In this document: positions 7,683 to 15,393 of the stretch, one piece after another
Layout of the letters: every line of letters begins with the position of its first letter
How positions within the stretch are numbered: the stretch's first letter is position 1
Assembly (NCBI GenBank): GCA_902790475.1
Contig: CADASG010000016.1
Span: 1-47,606 of the forward strand
From: an uncultured Ruminococcus sp.
Lineage (GTDB): Bacteria; Bacillota; Clostridia; Oscillospirales; Acutalibacteraceae
DNA length: 47,606 nt
Reading direction: 5' to 3'
Notes under the pieces: generated by a model
Told to the model about the DNA's origin: nothing
The model's database searches: none
The model's input: the letters and a program-made list of their open reading frames with translations, nothing else
Program-made: the position numbers and the translations under genes

Positions 7683-8639
7683 ATGAACGATATACAATCA
7701 AAAATAACCCATCTGACCGACAAACTGATGACGGATTACGGCAAGGGCAGGGTCATCGACGAGATCAAGATGTTTGAGTATCCCAACAGGGATATCGTTA
7801 TTGACATCCTTGAAAAGCTGAAAATCGTCGTATATCCCGGCTACCACCGCAACAGCAACTACCGCACCTACACGGTCAAAAACAACATTTCCATTCTGCT
7901 CGAGGATATCATTTACAATCTGATCAAGCAAACCTCTATTGTTTTGAAATACTCCCCCGAGTATCAGAATGCGGACGAGAAAACGATCGCAAAAGAATCG
8001 GAGCGGATCACCTTTGTCTTTCTCGACAGGCTCCCGATTATCCGTGAATATATCGAAACCGATATTCAGGCGTTCTATGACGGCGACCCTGCCGCATATA
8101 ACAAGGACGAGATAATCTGTACCTATCCCGGCTTGTACGCGATTTTCACTGCGCGAATTGCGCACGAGCTGTTTTTGCTCGGCGTTCCGCTGATACCGCG
8201 CATAATGACGGAACATGCCCACAGTCTTACCGGGATCGACATCCACCCGGGCACCACCATCGGCAAATATTTCTTTATCGACCACGGCACGGGAATAGTA
8301 ATAGGTGAGACGACCGTCATAGGCAACAACGTCAAGATCTATCAGGGCGTCACCCTCGGCGCACTGTCCACAAGAGGCGGTCAGGATCTGCGCGGCAAAA
8401 AGCGCCACCCGACCATTCACGACAACGTGACGATCTATTCGGGCGCATCCATTCTCGGCGGCGATACTGTCATAGGAAAAAACGTCGTCATCGGCGGCAA
8501 CGCCTTCATCACAAGCTCCATCCCCGAAGGCGCAAGGGTAAGTGTAAAGAGTCAGGAGCTGACCTACAACTACGACTCCAAACACCCCGTCGAACGCAAG
8601 GAAATAGAATTGGACGAAACGTGGTTTTACACGATCTGA
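7683..8639 (+). CDS. Serine O-acetyltransferase (EpsC/CysE-like)
   Basis: Acetylates serine with acetyl-CoA to O-acetylserine, the CysK substrate. The 318-residue protein has an N-terminal helical region and a C-terminal left-handed beta-helix of hexapeptide repeats. LTGIDIHPGTTIG, FIDHGTGIVIGETTVIG and YQGVTLGA (about residues 180-230) carry the catalytic Asp/His and CoA-binding features of serine acetyltransferases; the length matches the longer EpsC-type enzymes. It starts four bases after the GCS2 stop with GAGGTG as ribosome binding site, so cysteine precursor supply is co-expressed with two cysteine/glutamate ligases. Confidence 0.93.
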   Translation: MNDIQSKITHLTDKLMTDYGKGRVIDEIKMFEYPNRDIVIDILEKLKIVVYPGYHRNSNYRTYTVKNNISILLEDIIYNLIKQTSIVLKYSPEYQNADEKTIAKESERITFVFLDRLPIIREYIETDIQAFYDGDPAAYNKDEIICTYPGLYAIFTARIAHELFLLGVPLIPRIMTEHAHSLTGIDIHPGTTIGKYFFIDHGTGIVIGETTVIGNNVKIYQGVTLGALSTRGGQDLRGKKRHPTIHDNVTIYSGASILGGDTVIGKNVVIGGNAFITSSIPEGARVSVKSQELTYNYDSKHPVERKEIELDETWFYTI

Positions 8640-8700
8640 AATCCACAGCTAATAAAAAAATAAGAGCAAATCAACGCTGAGCGACGAACAAAACAAAAAA

Positions 8701-8743
8701 CCGTGCTGTTGCCATGATATGCAACAGCACGGTTTTTTGTTTT
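8701..8743. terminator. Bidirectional terminator between the thiol operon and the CBM21-like gene
   Basis: A perfect 12-base stem (CCGTGCTGTTGC at 8701-8712 with 8721-8732) is flanked by T6 on the right and A6 on the left, so it can stop both convergent transcripts. Confidence 0.95.
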
Positions 8744-8750
8744 GGGTTTA

Positions 8751-9500
8751 TTAGTGATGGATGTAATATGAAGCGTTGTAGTTTGCACCGAAGTAGTTTG
8801 CCCAGTACTCCTGACCGTTCACCTGATAGCAGATAGCATACTGGAAACCGTCGCCGAAGCTGTTGCCGGAGGGGAGGCAGAGAACAGTCTTCCAAACCTC
8901 TGTTCCGTCAGCCTTAGTGCTGTTGTAGTTGAGAGGCTGATCGCTGTAGGTTCTCCAGTTATCGTTGGTGTATCTAACGAATACGTTTTTGTGATAAGCG
9001 TAGTTCTGGAGGTTTGCGCTTACATCATAGGTGTTGCTGTATGCAATTCCGCCGCCTTTTCTTTCTGCAACGATGGGAGCAGTACCAAGTGTTTCTGTGC
9101 CGTTGTAGTCGTTTCCATTGTTGTTATCCCAGTACTCGCGTCCGTCTGCAACGAACTTGATAGCGTAACGGGTGTTGAAGCTGCTGAAATTAGCTCTCCA
9201 AATCTTGGAACCATCGTTGAGAGTGGTTACATATTCAGCCTTTGTATTAGACCAACCCAGAGAGTCCATGTAGTTGTAGTGAACATATACCTGCTGATTG
9301 CTTGCGTAATCTCTTGTCTGAATGAATACCTCGTAGGTGGTTGCGCCGTACTTGGTGAATGTGATGTTAGATGAATAAAGACTTACCTTGTCTGTTGCAG
9401 CGCTTGCGCTTGTTACGCCCATAACGCTGAACATGCCGATCATCATTGCGAGTGTGAGCAGGATTGCTGCAAATCTGTTTTTCTTTGTAGTTTTTGTCAT
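8751..9500 (-). CDS. Secreted protein with two CBM21-like starch/glycogen-binding domains (paralog 1)
   Basis: A 249-residue exported protein. Residues 1-34 are a signal peptide (KTTKKNR basic start, hydrophobic core, SASAA cleavage region). Two related modules follow, about 36-140 and 155-249. The first carries YAIKFVADGREYWDNNNG; the second carries NVFVRYTNDNW and YAICYQVNGQEYWAN. These match the RYT-DNW and G-EYWDNN-G signatures of CBM21, known from glucoamylases and glycogen-targeting subunits. There is no catalytic domain, dockerin or sortase signal, so it probably acts as a free or loosely bound glucan-binding protein. A paralog is encoded at 16911-17657 with a near-identical signal peptide and matching promoter. 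The family call rests on motifs only. Confidence 0.75.
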   Translation of the reverse strand: MTKTTKKNRFAAILLTLAMMIGMFSVMGVTSASAATDKVSLYSSNITFTKYGATTYEVFIQTRDYASNQQVYVHYNYMDSLGWSNTKAEYVTTLNDGSKIWRANFSSFNTRYAIKFVADGREYWDNNNGNDYNGTETLGTAPIVAERKGGGIAYSNTYDVSANLQNYAYHKNVFVRYTNDNWRTYSDQPLNYNSTKADGTEVWKTVLCLPSGNSFGDGFQYAICYQVNGQEYWANYFGANYNASYYIHH

Positions 9501-9567
9501 AGCTTTTCCTCCGTGTCGATCATTTTTTATTTGTAAAAATTTGTTGCTTTTCTTTGCAACGTGTATA

Positions 9568-9595
9568 TCTTAACAGATATTTAAACAAAAATCAA
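9568..9595 (-). promoter_or_regulatory. Promoter of CBM21-like paralog 1
   Basis: Minus strand: -35 TTGATT at 9595-9590, 17-base spacer, -10 TAAGAT at 9573-9568. The -35 region and spacer start (CTTGATTTTTGTTT) are identical to the paralog's promoter. Confidence 0.75.
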
Positions 9596-9865
9596 GAGGG
9601 GAAATGAAGTTCTATTTATTGGTTATATCAACCTAAATTGCACTTTTAAAATTGTATAAAATCACCAATGATTTAGATTATTGAACAAAAACCAATTAAA
9701 TTAATTAGTTATAATCAACTATCGGTTACCTTGTCGTGAAAAACAGGCTCTCAATGATGGTTATTCTGATATATTGCTCAAATTATCTACGCTGACGGCA
9801 ATTGACTTATTATATGTATGACTATTGTGATGATCTGTCGGCGAAGAATGAAGAACAGAAATCTG
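9596..9865. other. Gene-free A/T-rich stretch
   Basis: No frame with a credible ribosome binding site was seen on either strand. It separates the CBM21-like promoter from the terminator of the feo operon. Confidence 0.5.
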
Positions 9866-9907
9866 AAAAATGGAAAGGCAGAAGAAAAATCGCTTTTTCT
9901 TCTGCCT
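9865..9907 (-). terminator. Terminator of the feo operon
   Basis: A 14-base stem (9876-9889 with 9894-9907, loop TCGC); on the minus strand it is followed by a T-rich tail including TTTTTC. Confidence 0.75.
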
Positions 9908-9969
9908 GACAGGTGTTTGCTCTATTCGTTTGGAGGTTTATGAATGAGCTTTTGGGTTTGTTTTAAAAC

Positions 9970-10128
9970 TTATTGTTTATGACATGAGCCGTGCATAGCG
10001 CAGTTTTTGCAGTTGCCGCAATTGCAGATCACTGATTTGCCCTGCTTTTTCTTTCTGACCATGCTGATTATGATCGCTGCGACGATGCCGATCAGCACCG
10101 CGCAGATGATGATTGTCCAGATGTTCAT
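9970..10128 (-). CDS. FeoB-associated Cys-rich membrane peptide
   Basis: A 52-residue protein. One N-terminal transmembrane helix (about residues 3-23, MNIWTIIICAVLIGIVAAII) is followed by RKKK and a Cys-rich tail CNCGNCKNC plus a later GSCH. This layout is that of the FeoB_associated family, found beside feoB in Firmicutes. It starts 19 bases after the feoB stop in the same operon. A role in handling ferrous iron at the FeoB channel is inferred from context; five cytoplasmic cysteines could bind metal or be redox active. Confidence 0.9.
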   Translation of the reverse strand: MNIWTIIICAVLIGIVAAIIISMVRKKKQGKSVICNCGNCKNCAMHGSCHKQ

Positions 10129-10147
10129 AAAACCATTCCCTTCAGCT

Positions 10148-12610
10148 TTATTTTGTCAGCTTGCTTGCCTCTTTATACGGCTTGAAGAGCATGAAAAGCA
10201 TACCGATGATCAGGAGTATCGAAACTATCAAGCCGATAACGTTCAGATTGCCCGTGAATGCGCCGCCGATCTGGTTGATGCAGAGAGCGACTGCATATGC
10301 AAAGCTGCACTGATAGAGGATCGCGAACGCTGTCCATTTAGCGGAGTTCATTTCGCGCTTGATAGCGCCCATTGCAGCGAAGCAGGGTGCGCACAGAAGA
10401 TTGAATACAAGAAAGGAGAAGCCTGTCACAGTTGTGAATACCTGTGCAAGTGTTGCCCATGTAGAAAGCTCTCCTCCGCCGTAAAGCACGCCCATCGTAC
10501 CGACGATGTTTTCCTTTGCGATAAGTCCTGTGATAGAAGCGACAGCTGCCTGCCAGTTGCCCCAGCCGAGGGGAGCGAAGATCCAAGCTATCCAGCCGCC
10601 GAACGCAGCGAGCATACTGTTGCCTATCTCATCCTCGCCGAGCATTGTAAATGCACCGTCTACCCAACCGAAACGGCTAAGGAACCAGAGTACGATTGTC
10701 GAAAGCAGGATGATAGTGCCTGCCTTCTTGATGAACGACCAGCCGCGCTCCCACATTGAACGGAGCACATTGCCGACTGTGGGCAGGTGATATGCAGGAA
10801 GCTCCATAACGAACGGAGCGGGCTCTCCTGCGAAGGGCTTTGTCTTTTTAAGCATAATGCCCGAAATGATTATCGCCGCCATACCAATGAAGTAAGCGCC
10901 GGTCGCTATCCACGGAGAACCGCTAAACAGCGCGCCTGCCATCATACCGATAAACGGCATTTTAGCTCCGCAGGGGATAAAGGTAGTGGTGATGATAGTC
11001 ATGCGGCGGTCACGCTCGTTTTCTATCGTTCGTGACGCCATGATTCCGGGGATACCGCAGCCTGTGCCTATCAGGATCGGAATGAAGGATTTGCCCGATA
11101 GACCAAAGCGGCGGAAAATACGGTCGAGCACAAAGGCGATTCGCGCCATATAGCCGCAGGCTTCCAAAATCGCGAGCAGCAGGAAGAGCACGAGCATCTG
11201 AGGTACGAATCCGAGCACAGCTCCTACGCCGCCTATGATACCGTCAAGGATAAGCCCTGACAGCCATTCGGGAGCGCTTGCTGCCTCCAACCAGCTGCCG
11301 ACTATCGCAGGAATACCGGGTACCCAAATACCGAATTCGGCAGGGTCGTCCGCTTTGCCTTTGTTTTTTTCAAAGGTTTCGGCGGCGCTCTTTACATCCT
11401 CGCCGCTGACGGTTTCCTCGCTGACTTCGAGCGTTTCTTCATCCTCGACCTCATAGGTGAATTCATCGCTGTTCTTCACGCTTGAGGCAAAGGCTTTGAC
11501 GGCTGTAACTGCCGCGTCGGGATCGTATTCCTCACTTTCAAAGTCGAGAGCGGTCAAAACATCCTCGTTTTCTGCGGATTCAGCCGCACCGGATAAAATG
11601 CCGGTCGCCTCCGCGTGTTCCTCATATTCGCTGTCGCCGATGGCAAACAGATGATAACCGTCGCCGAACAAACCGTCGTTTGCCCAGTCGGTAGCGGCGG
11701 TTCCGACGGTCACCATTGAGATGTAATAAACAAGGAACATGACGACAAGAAAAATCGGAAGACCGAGCCAGCGGTTGGTTACTACCTTGTCGATTTTGTC
11801 GGATGTGGAAAGCTGTCCTTTTTGCTTGTTTTTGTAAACGCCGTCTATGATCTTTCCGATATACAGATAACGCTCATTGGTTATGATCGATTCCGCGTCG
11901 TCGTCATATTCTTGCTCGACCTGCTGTATATCATTTTCAACGTGTTTTTTTGTCGCTTCATCAAGACCGAGCTTTTCGATAACCTTTTTGTCGCGCTCAA
12001 AAATCTTTACCGCGTACCAGCGCTGCTGTTCCTCGGGCATTTCGTGTACGCAGGCTTCTTCGATGTGTGCAATAGCGTGCTCAACTGAGCCTTCAAAGGT
12101 ATGCTTGGGAACAGGTTTTTTGTTTTCGGCAGCCTTGATCGCGGCTTCCGCGGCTTCCTGTATTCCCTTGTTTTTCAGTGCGGATATCTCAATCACCGTA
12201 CAGCCCAGTGCGCGGCTAAGCTCCTTTGTATTGATTTTTACACCTGTTTTTTCCACCACATCCATCATATTGATTGCGACAACGACGGGGATACCCAGCT
12301 CGCAGAGCTGCGTGGTCAGATACAGGTTTCTTTCCAGATTTGTTCCGTCAACGATATTCAGTATCGCGTCGGGACGCTCGTCGATCAAATAGTTACGGGC
12401 AACGACCTCTTCCATAGTATAGGGGGAGAGGGAGTAAATGCCCGGAAGGTCGGTGATCGTGACGTCGCTGTGTTTTTTCAGCTTTCCTTCCTTTTTCTCG
12501 ACGGTTACGCCGGGCCAGTTGCCGACGAATTGATTAGCGCCTGTCAGCGCGTTGAACAGCGTAGTTTTACCGCTGTTCGGGTTGCCTGCTAAGGCAATAG
12601 TCATCTTCAT
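10148..12610 (-). CDS. feoB: Ferrous iron transporter FeoB with enlarged acidic loop
   Basis: Imports Fe(II) across the cytoplasmic membrane. The N-terminal G domain has GNPNSGKTT (9-17), DLPG (54-57) and NMMD (114-117), followed by a helical GDI-like region and the polytopic core with GFVPQM and IPCGAKMPF. At 820 residues it is longer than usual (about 670-770). The extra length is mainly a loop between the first membrane helix (about 283-303) and the next (about 452-482); residues 326-425 are rich in Asp/Glu and predicted outside the cell. The two feoA genes lie upstream and the Cys-rich partner downstream. Confidence 0.96.
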   Translation of the reverse strand: MKMTIALAGNPNSGKTTLFNALTGANQFVGNWPGVTVEKKEGKLKKHSDVTITDLPGIYSLSPYTMEEVVARNYLIDERPDAILNIVDGTNLERNLYLTTQLCELGIPVVVAINMMDVVEKTGVKINTKELSRALGCTVIEISALKNKGIQEAAEAAIKAAENKKPVPKHTFEGSVEHAIAHIEEACVHEMPEEQQRWYAVKIFERDKKVIEKLGLDEATKKHVENDIQQVEQEYDDDAESIITNERYLYIGKIIDGVYKNKQKGQLSTSDKIDKVVTNRWLGLPIFLVVMFLVYYISMVTVGTAATDWANDGLFGDGYHLFAIGDSEYEEHAEATGILSGAAESAENEDVLTALDFESEEYDPDAAVTAVKAFASSVKNSDEFTYEVEDEETLEVSEETVSGEDVKSAAETFEKNKGKADDPAEFGIWVPGIPAIVGSWLEAASAPEWLSGLILDGIIGGVGAVLGFVPQMLVLFLLLAILEACGYMARIAFVLDRIFRRFGLSGKSFIPILIGTGCGIPGIMASRTIENERDRRMTIITTTFIPCGAKMPFIGMMAGALFSGSPWIATGAYFIGMAAIIISGIMLKKTKPFAGEPAPFVMELPAYHLPTVGNVLRSMWERGWSFIKKAGTIILLSTIVLWFLSRFGWVDGAFTMLGEDEIGNSMLAAFGGWIAWIFAPLGWGNWQAAVASITGLIAKENIVGTMGVLYGGGELSTWATLAQVFTTVTGFSFLVFNLLCAPCFAAMGAIKREMNSAKWTAFAILYQCSFAYAVALCINQIGGAFTGNLNVIGLIVSILLIIGMLFMLFKPYKEASKLTK

Positions 12611-12726
12611 GTGAGTTCCTCGATTCTGCCGGGTGCCCCGGCTGTCAGTGTGCCTTTGATAAAGGCGGTGTTACAATACGCCGGTTAAACGGCGCGTCAT
12701 AAAGCGGTGATGTTTCATAGTTTAAA

Positions 12727-12740
12727 TTAGCGACAGCTAA
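12727..12740. promoter_or_regulatory. Candidate DtxR-type operator between feoA and feoB
   Basis: TTAG-CGACAG-CTAA. The same TTAG-N6-CTAA dyad occurs upstream of the other feoA and of the DtxR-family gene. It may control an internal feoB promoter; the 12611-12753 gap also contains two small GC-rich hairpins. Confidence 0.5.
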
Positions 12741-12753
12741 CCGTGGCGCAAAA

Positions 12754-12975
12754 TTACTCCACTTCTACCATTTCAGCGTCAGCCTTGCGGATCGAAAGCT
12801 GATAGCCGCGCACGGTCACTTCCATCGGATCGCCTAAAGGAGCGACCTTTTGCACCTTGATCTCAACGCCTTTGGTGATACCCATGTCCATTATACGGCG
12901 CTTGACTGCGCCCTCGCCGTGAAGCTTTTTGACCTTGCAGGTGCTGCCGATAGCAACATCTCTGAGTGTTTTCAT
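12754..12975 (-). CDS. feoA: Ferrous iron transport protein FeoA (proximal to feoB)
   Basis: A 73-residue SH3-like protein needed for FeoB function. MKTLRDVAIGSTCKVKKL, RRIMDMGITKGVEI and APLGDPMEVTVRGYQLSIRK are the classical FeoA segments. ATG at 12975 follows GAGGTCAAGT. It ends 143 bases before feoB on the minus strand and is the second of two FeoA-like genes, 11 bases after the first. Confidence 0.95.
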   Translation of the reverse strand: MKTLRDVAIGSTCKVKKLHGEGAVKRRIMDMGITKGVEIKVQKVAPLGDPMEVTVRGYQLSIRKADAEMVEVE

Positions 12976-12986
12976 ACTTGACCTCC

Positions 12987-13196
12987 TCAAATAAAAATCT
13001 TCTGCGCCATTTCCTTGCTAATGGCAATACGCGCATTTTTAACATTGACAATAAGATTGCCGCCCATAGAGCTGACGACCGTTACAACTGCACCCGAAAC
13101 AAAACCTAAGTTTTGCAGGTGTGCTCTCACCTCGGCATTTCCGCCGATGCGTTTTATAATGATTTCTTCGCCGATAACGGCGAGTGTCAATGGCAT
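12987..13196 (-). CDS. FeoA-domain protein (distal copy)
   Basis: A 69-residue FeoA-like domain. The ATG at 13196 is set by AAGGGG ahead of it. RIGGNAEVRAHLQNLGFVSGAVVTVVS and the NLIVNVKNARIAISKEMAQKI tail fit the FeoA fold but diverge from the other copy. It is probably the first gene of the feo transcript. Paired FeoA proteins are common in clostridia; whether this one regulates or bridges FeoB is not known. Confidence 0.9.
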   Translation of the reverse strand: MPLTLAVIGEEIIIKRIGGNAEVRAHLQNLGFVSGAVVTVVSSMGGNLIVNVKNARIAISKEMAQKIFI

Positions 13197-13225
13197 AGTA
13201 TTACCCCTTTTCCGGTTCTGTAAAT

Positions 13226-13243
13226 AGTTAGGACTTGCTAACT
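13226..13243. promoter_or_regulatory. Candidate DtxR-type operator upstream of the feo genes
   Basis: AGTTAG-GACTTG-CTAACT, a six-base-arm inverted repeat of the TTAG-N6-CTAA type, 30 bases before the distal feoA start. Confidence 0.6.
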
Positions 13244-13255
13244 GTATGGTATAAA

Positions 13256-13660
13256 TCAATCGCCTTGGCTGTCTGAAAGAGACAACTGACGGATCACCTG
13301 CAGAAACTGCCGTAAATCGCACAAAGCTTTAAGCGATTCCTCGCTGATTCCGTGTTCCATAGAGCAGGCGTCAGCGTCCGCGATTTTCTTATCAACACCC
13401 AAATCGGTCAGCAAACTATAAATCGTTGCATAGCGTTTGATGACATATTCGCCGATTTTTTCGCCTTTTTCAGTAAGCTCAACTGTTCGGTCAGGCTGAA
13501 TATACAGATAGCCTGCCGCTTCCATTTCTCTCAGTGCGACAGATACCGTTGGTTTTGTTACTCCCAATTCCCGTGCGATATACGCGCCGCGCACCAAGCC
13601 GTTTTCACGAAGACGATAGATGACCCTCATATAATCTTCTATCTTTTGATTTCGCTCCAT
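13256..13660 (-). CDS. DtxR/MntR-family metal-dependent regulator
   Basis: A 134-residue repressor. The N-terminal winged helix (about 1-65: IEDYMRVIYRLRENGLVRGAYIARELGVTKPTVSVALREME) and the metal-binding dimerization part (DADACSMEHGISEESLKAL, about 95-115) match DtxR/MntR proteins without the SH3-like C-terminal domain. It precedes the feo genes on the same strand by about 60 bases and is flanked by dyads of DtxR type, so it likely represses ferrous iron uptake when iron (or manganese) is sufficient and controls itself. Confidence 0.93.
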   Translation of the reverse strand: MERNQKIEDYMRVIYRLRENGLVRGAYIARELGVTKPTVSVALREMEAAGYLYIQPDRTVELTEKGEKIGEYVIKRYATIYSLLTDLGVDKKIADADACSMEHGISEESLKALCDLRQFLQVIRQLSLSDSQGD

Positions 13661-13678
13661 AGACGTCCCCTCGGCAAA

Positions 13679-13698
13679 AGGTTAGCACAAACTAACCT
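13679..13698. promoter_or_regulatory. Candidate DtxR-type operator in the regulator's leader
   Basis: AGGTTAG-CACAAA-CTAACCT, a perfect seven-base-arm dyad with the same N6 spacing as the two feo sites, 19 bases before the regulator's start codon. Confidence 0.65.
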
Positions 13699-13715
13699 AT
13701 ACGTAAACTATAAAA

Positions 13716-13774
13716 GTCAGGCGGTTAGCCTGACCTTACTGAGCTATTATAACAGCCTTTATGCATTTTGTCAA
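13716..13774 (-). promoter_or_regulatory. Promoter and palindrome of the DtxR-family gene
   Basis: Minus strand: -35 TTGACA at 13774-13769, 17-base spacer, -10 TATAAT at 13751-13746. Just downstream, GTCAGGC-GGTTA-GCCTGAC (13716-13734) is a perfect seven-base-arm palindrome that may be a second operator or a leader hairpin. Confidence 0.8.
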
Positions 13775-13807
13775 GCCCTGTTTTTCAGGAATTATCAAAC
13801 CGGTTTT

Positions 13808-14374
13808 TTATGCTTTCTTTACGGGGACGCCTTTTTTCACGATAAAAACCTCACCGGAAATATCCATCATAGCCTTGTCGTTATATGAATCCGTATAAAA
13901 GGCGTCGATCTTTCGGCTTCCGTAAAGCTCTCTGTAGCGTTTGACTTTGTTTTCTCCGAAATTGAACCAAGTGATCTTTTTCTGTTTCAGATCAATTTCC
14001 GAGCCGATAATGTTTTTGGTGTTCAGCTTTCCGCTGATCCCGGCGATCAGATCGACAGGGCTTGCCGATATAATGACGTCGCCGGGCTCTATCAGCCGAA
14101 GCATATTTTCGTTCAGTTTGTCGGCATGTGTATCCCAGAACGGTTTTACAAAATCGTCGGGAGATTCCGTACCTTCAAGTATCCCGGCGAAGAAATTGTT
14201 GATAATTGTTTCAAGCCGTTCCTTTTTCAGCAGGCAAAGCTTGTACCCGGCAAGACTGAACAGGATCGTCGGAATATACTTTAAGATTCTTTTGTTGTCC
14301 TTAATCATGTAAAACGCGAAATCTACAGAGCTTTCACCCCTGTAAATCGTGTTGTCAAAATCAAAAACCTTCAT
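13808..14374 (-). CDS. HAD-superfamily (HAD-IB type) phosphatase
   Basis: A 188-residue hydrolase. Motif I is DFDNT at residues 4-8 (MKVFDFDNTIYRGES), motif II VIISASP, and motif III/IV lies in FYTDSYNDKAMM, all as in SerB-like HAD-IB phosphatases with a helical cap. GAGGAAG precedes the ATG at 14374; upstream in-frame codons lack a ribosome binding site. Substrate is unknown; small-molecule or lipid phosphate are both possible. It has no operon partner. Confidence 0.85.
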   Translation of the reverse strand: MKVFDFDNTIYRGESSVDFAFYMIKDNKRILKYIPTILFSLAGYKLCLLKKERLETIINNFFAGILEGTESPDDFVKPFWDTHADKLNENMLRLIEPGDVIISASPVDLIAGISGKLNTKNIIGSEIDLKQKKITWFNFGENKVKRYRELYGSRKIDAFYTDSYNDKAMMDISGEVFIVKKGVPVKKA

Positions 14375-14690
14375 GCAAAACTTCCTCGTGATTTGTAACG
14401 CTGTAATCAAAAAGATCATATGCTCCGTTTATAAAGAAAACAAAGCTGTCTTAAAAAACAGTTTATTTGCTGCCTATATTGCTTACAGCAATACTATATC
14501 ATTAAAAAATCAGACAGTCAAGAATAATACGCATACGATTTGTTGTAAAGCACTTAAAGCCTCACGCATTGCGCTGATGAATATCGTGCGCCTGCTCGCA
14601 TTATGAAGAAATCATCGGATTATCAGGTCATCTGCCGGCAGTATCGAGTGTATGACGCGGTTTGTGTTGCGCTCTGTCCGGATTCGTGGT
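14375..14690. other. Divergent intergenic region without recognisable genes
   Basis: The stretch between the two divergent phosphatase genes. Short frames exist but none has a convincing ribosome binding site. The right edge holds the promoter-like TTGCGC (about 14670) and TAAAAT (about 14693) with a 17-base spacer for the next gene. Confidence 0.4.
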
Positions 14691-14713
14691 AAAATAGGGC
14701 AGGGTGAATGTAA

Positions 14714-15367
14714 TTGTATCAGTACTTGCTTTTTGATTTGGACGGAACACTGACCGACCCGGGACTCGGTATTACCAACTCCGTAATGTATGCACTGCGC
14801 AAATTTGGGGTAGATGTGCCTGAGCGGTCGCAGCTGTATCCGTTCATCGGACCGCCCTTGAAGGATTCTTTTCGATCCTGTTACGGCTTTTCCGATGAAA
14901 AATGTGAACTTGCGGTTATGTATTACCGGGAGTATTTTAAGAAAAAGGGAATGTTTGAAAACGAGGTGTATGACGGGATACACGATTTGCTGACGCGATT
15001 GAAGGCAAGCGGAAGATCGCTTATTGTTGCAACATCAAAGCCGGAAGTGTTTGCGGTTGATATCCTGCGGCATTTTGACCTGTACAAATATTTCGATTTT
15101 GTGTCAGGAGCTACCTTGAACGACGTCCGGAATAAAAAAGCAGATATTATCAGATATGCGCTGGAATCCTGCGGTATCGCAAAATCGTCGGCAGTAATGA
15201 TCGGTGACAGAAAGCATGACATGATCGGCGCAAAAGAGAACGGATTGGATTCGATCGGCGTTTTGTACGGGTATGGCACTTATGATGAATTAAAAACCGC
15301 CGGCGCAACAATGCTTGCCGCTGAGCCTGCGGATATTTGGAATGAGATATCCGTACAGCAACCATAG
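14714..15367 (+). CDS. HAD-family phosphatase, phosphoglycolate-phosphatase-like
   Basis: A 217-residue HAD-IA hydrolase. Motif I LFDLDGTLTDP (about 6-16), motif II VATSKP and motif IV MIGDRKHDMIGAKENG are intact, and the cap with FIGPPLKDSF is that of the PGP/Gph branch found in gut Firmicutes. The apparent start is TTG at 14714 behind AGGGTGA; no ATG gives full motif I. It probably dephosphorylates small metabolites and may repair phosphoglycolate. The next gene starts 26 bases downstream. Confidence 0.88.
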   Translation: MYQYLLFDLDGTLTDPGLGITNSVMYALRKFGVDVPERSQLYPFIGPPLKDSFRSCYGFSDEKCELAVMYYREYFKKKGMFENEVYDGIHDLLTRLKASGRSLIVATSKPEVFAVDILRHFDLYKYFDFVSGATLNDVRNKKADIIRYALESCGIAKSSAVMIGDRKHDMIGAKENGLDSIGVLYGYGTYDELKTAGATMLAAEPADIWNEISVQQP

Positions 15368-15393
15368 TGATAAATACCATGATTTGAAAGTGA

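Noticed and set aside
7698-8585. 295-codon minus-strand frame opposite the serine acetyltransferase gene
   Set aside because: The plus-strand frame encodes a clear acetyltransferase; the reverse frame has low-complexity composition and no ribosome binding site or family motif.
10007-10759. 250-codon plus-strand Cys-rich frame opposite feoB
   Set aside because: Its Cys and Ser content is the reverse reading of FeoB and the Cys-rich partner gene; no start signals.
14349-14606. 85-codon plus-strand frame between the two phosphatase genes
   Set aside because: It overlaps the start of the minus-strand phosphatase, has no ribosome binding site and reads as composition-driven sequence.
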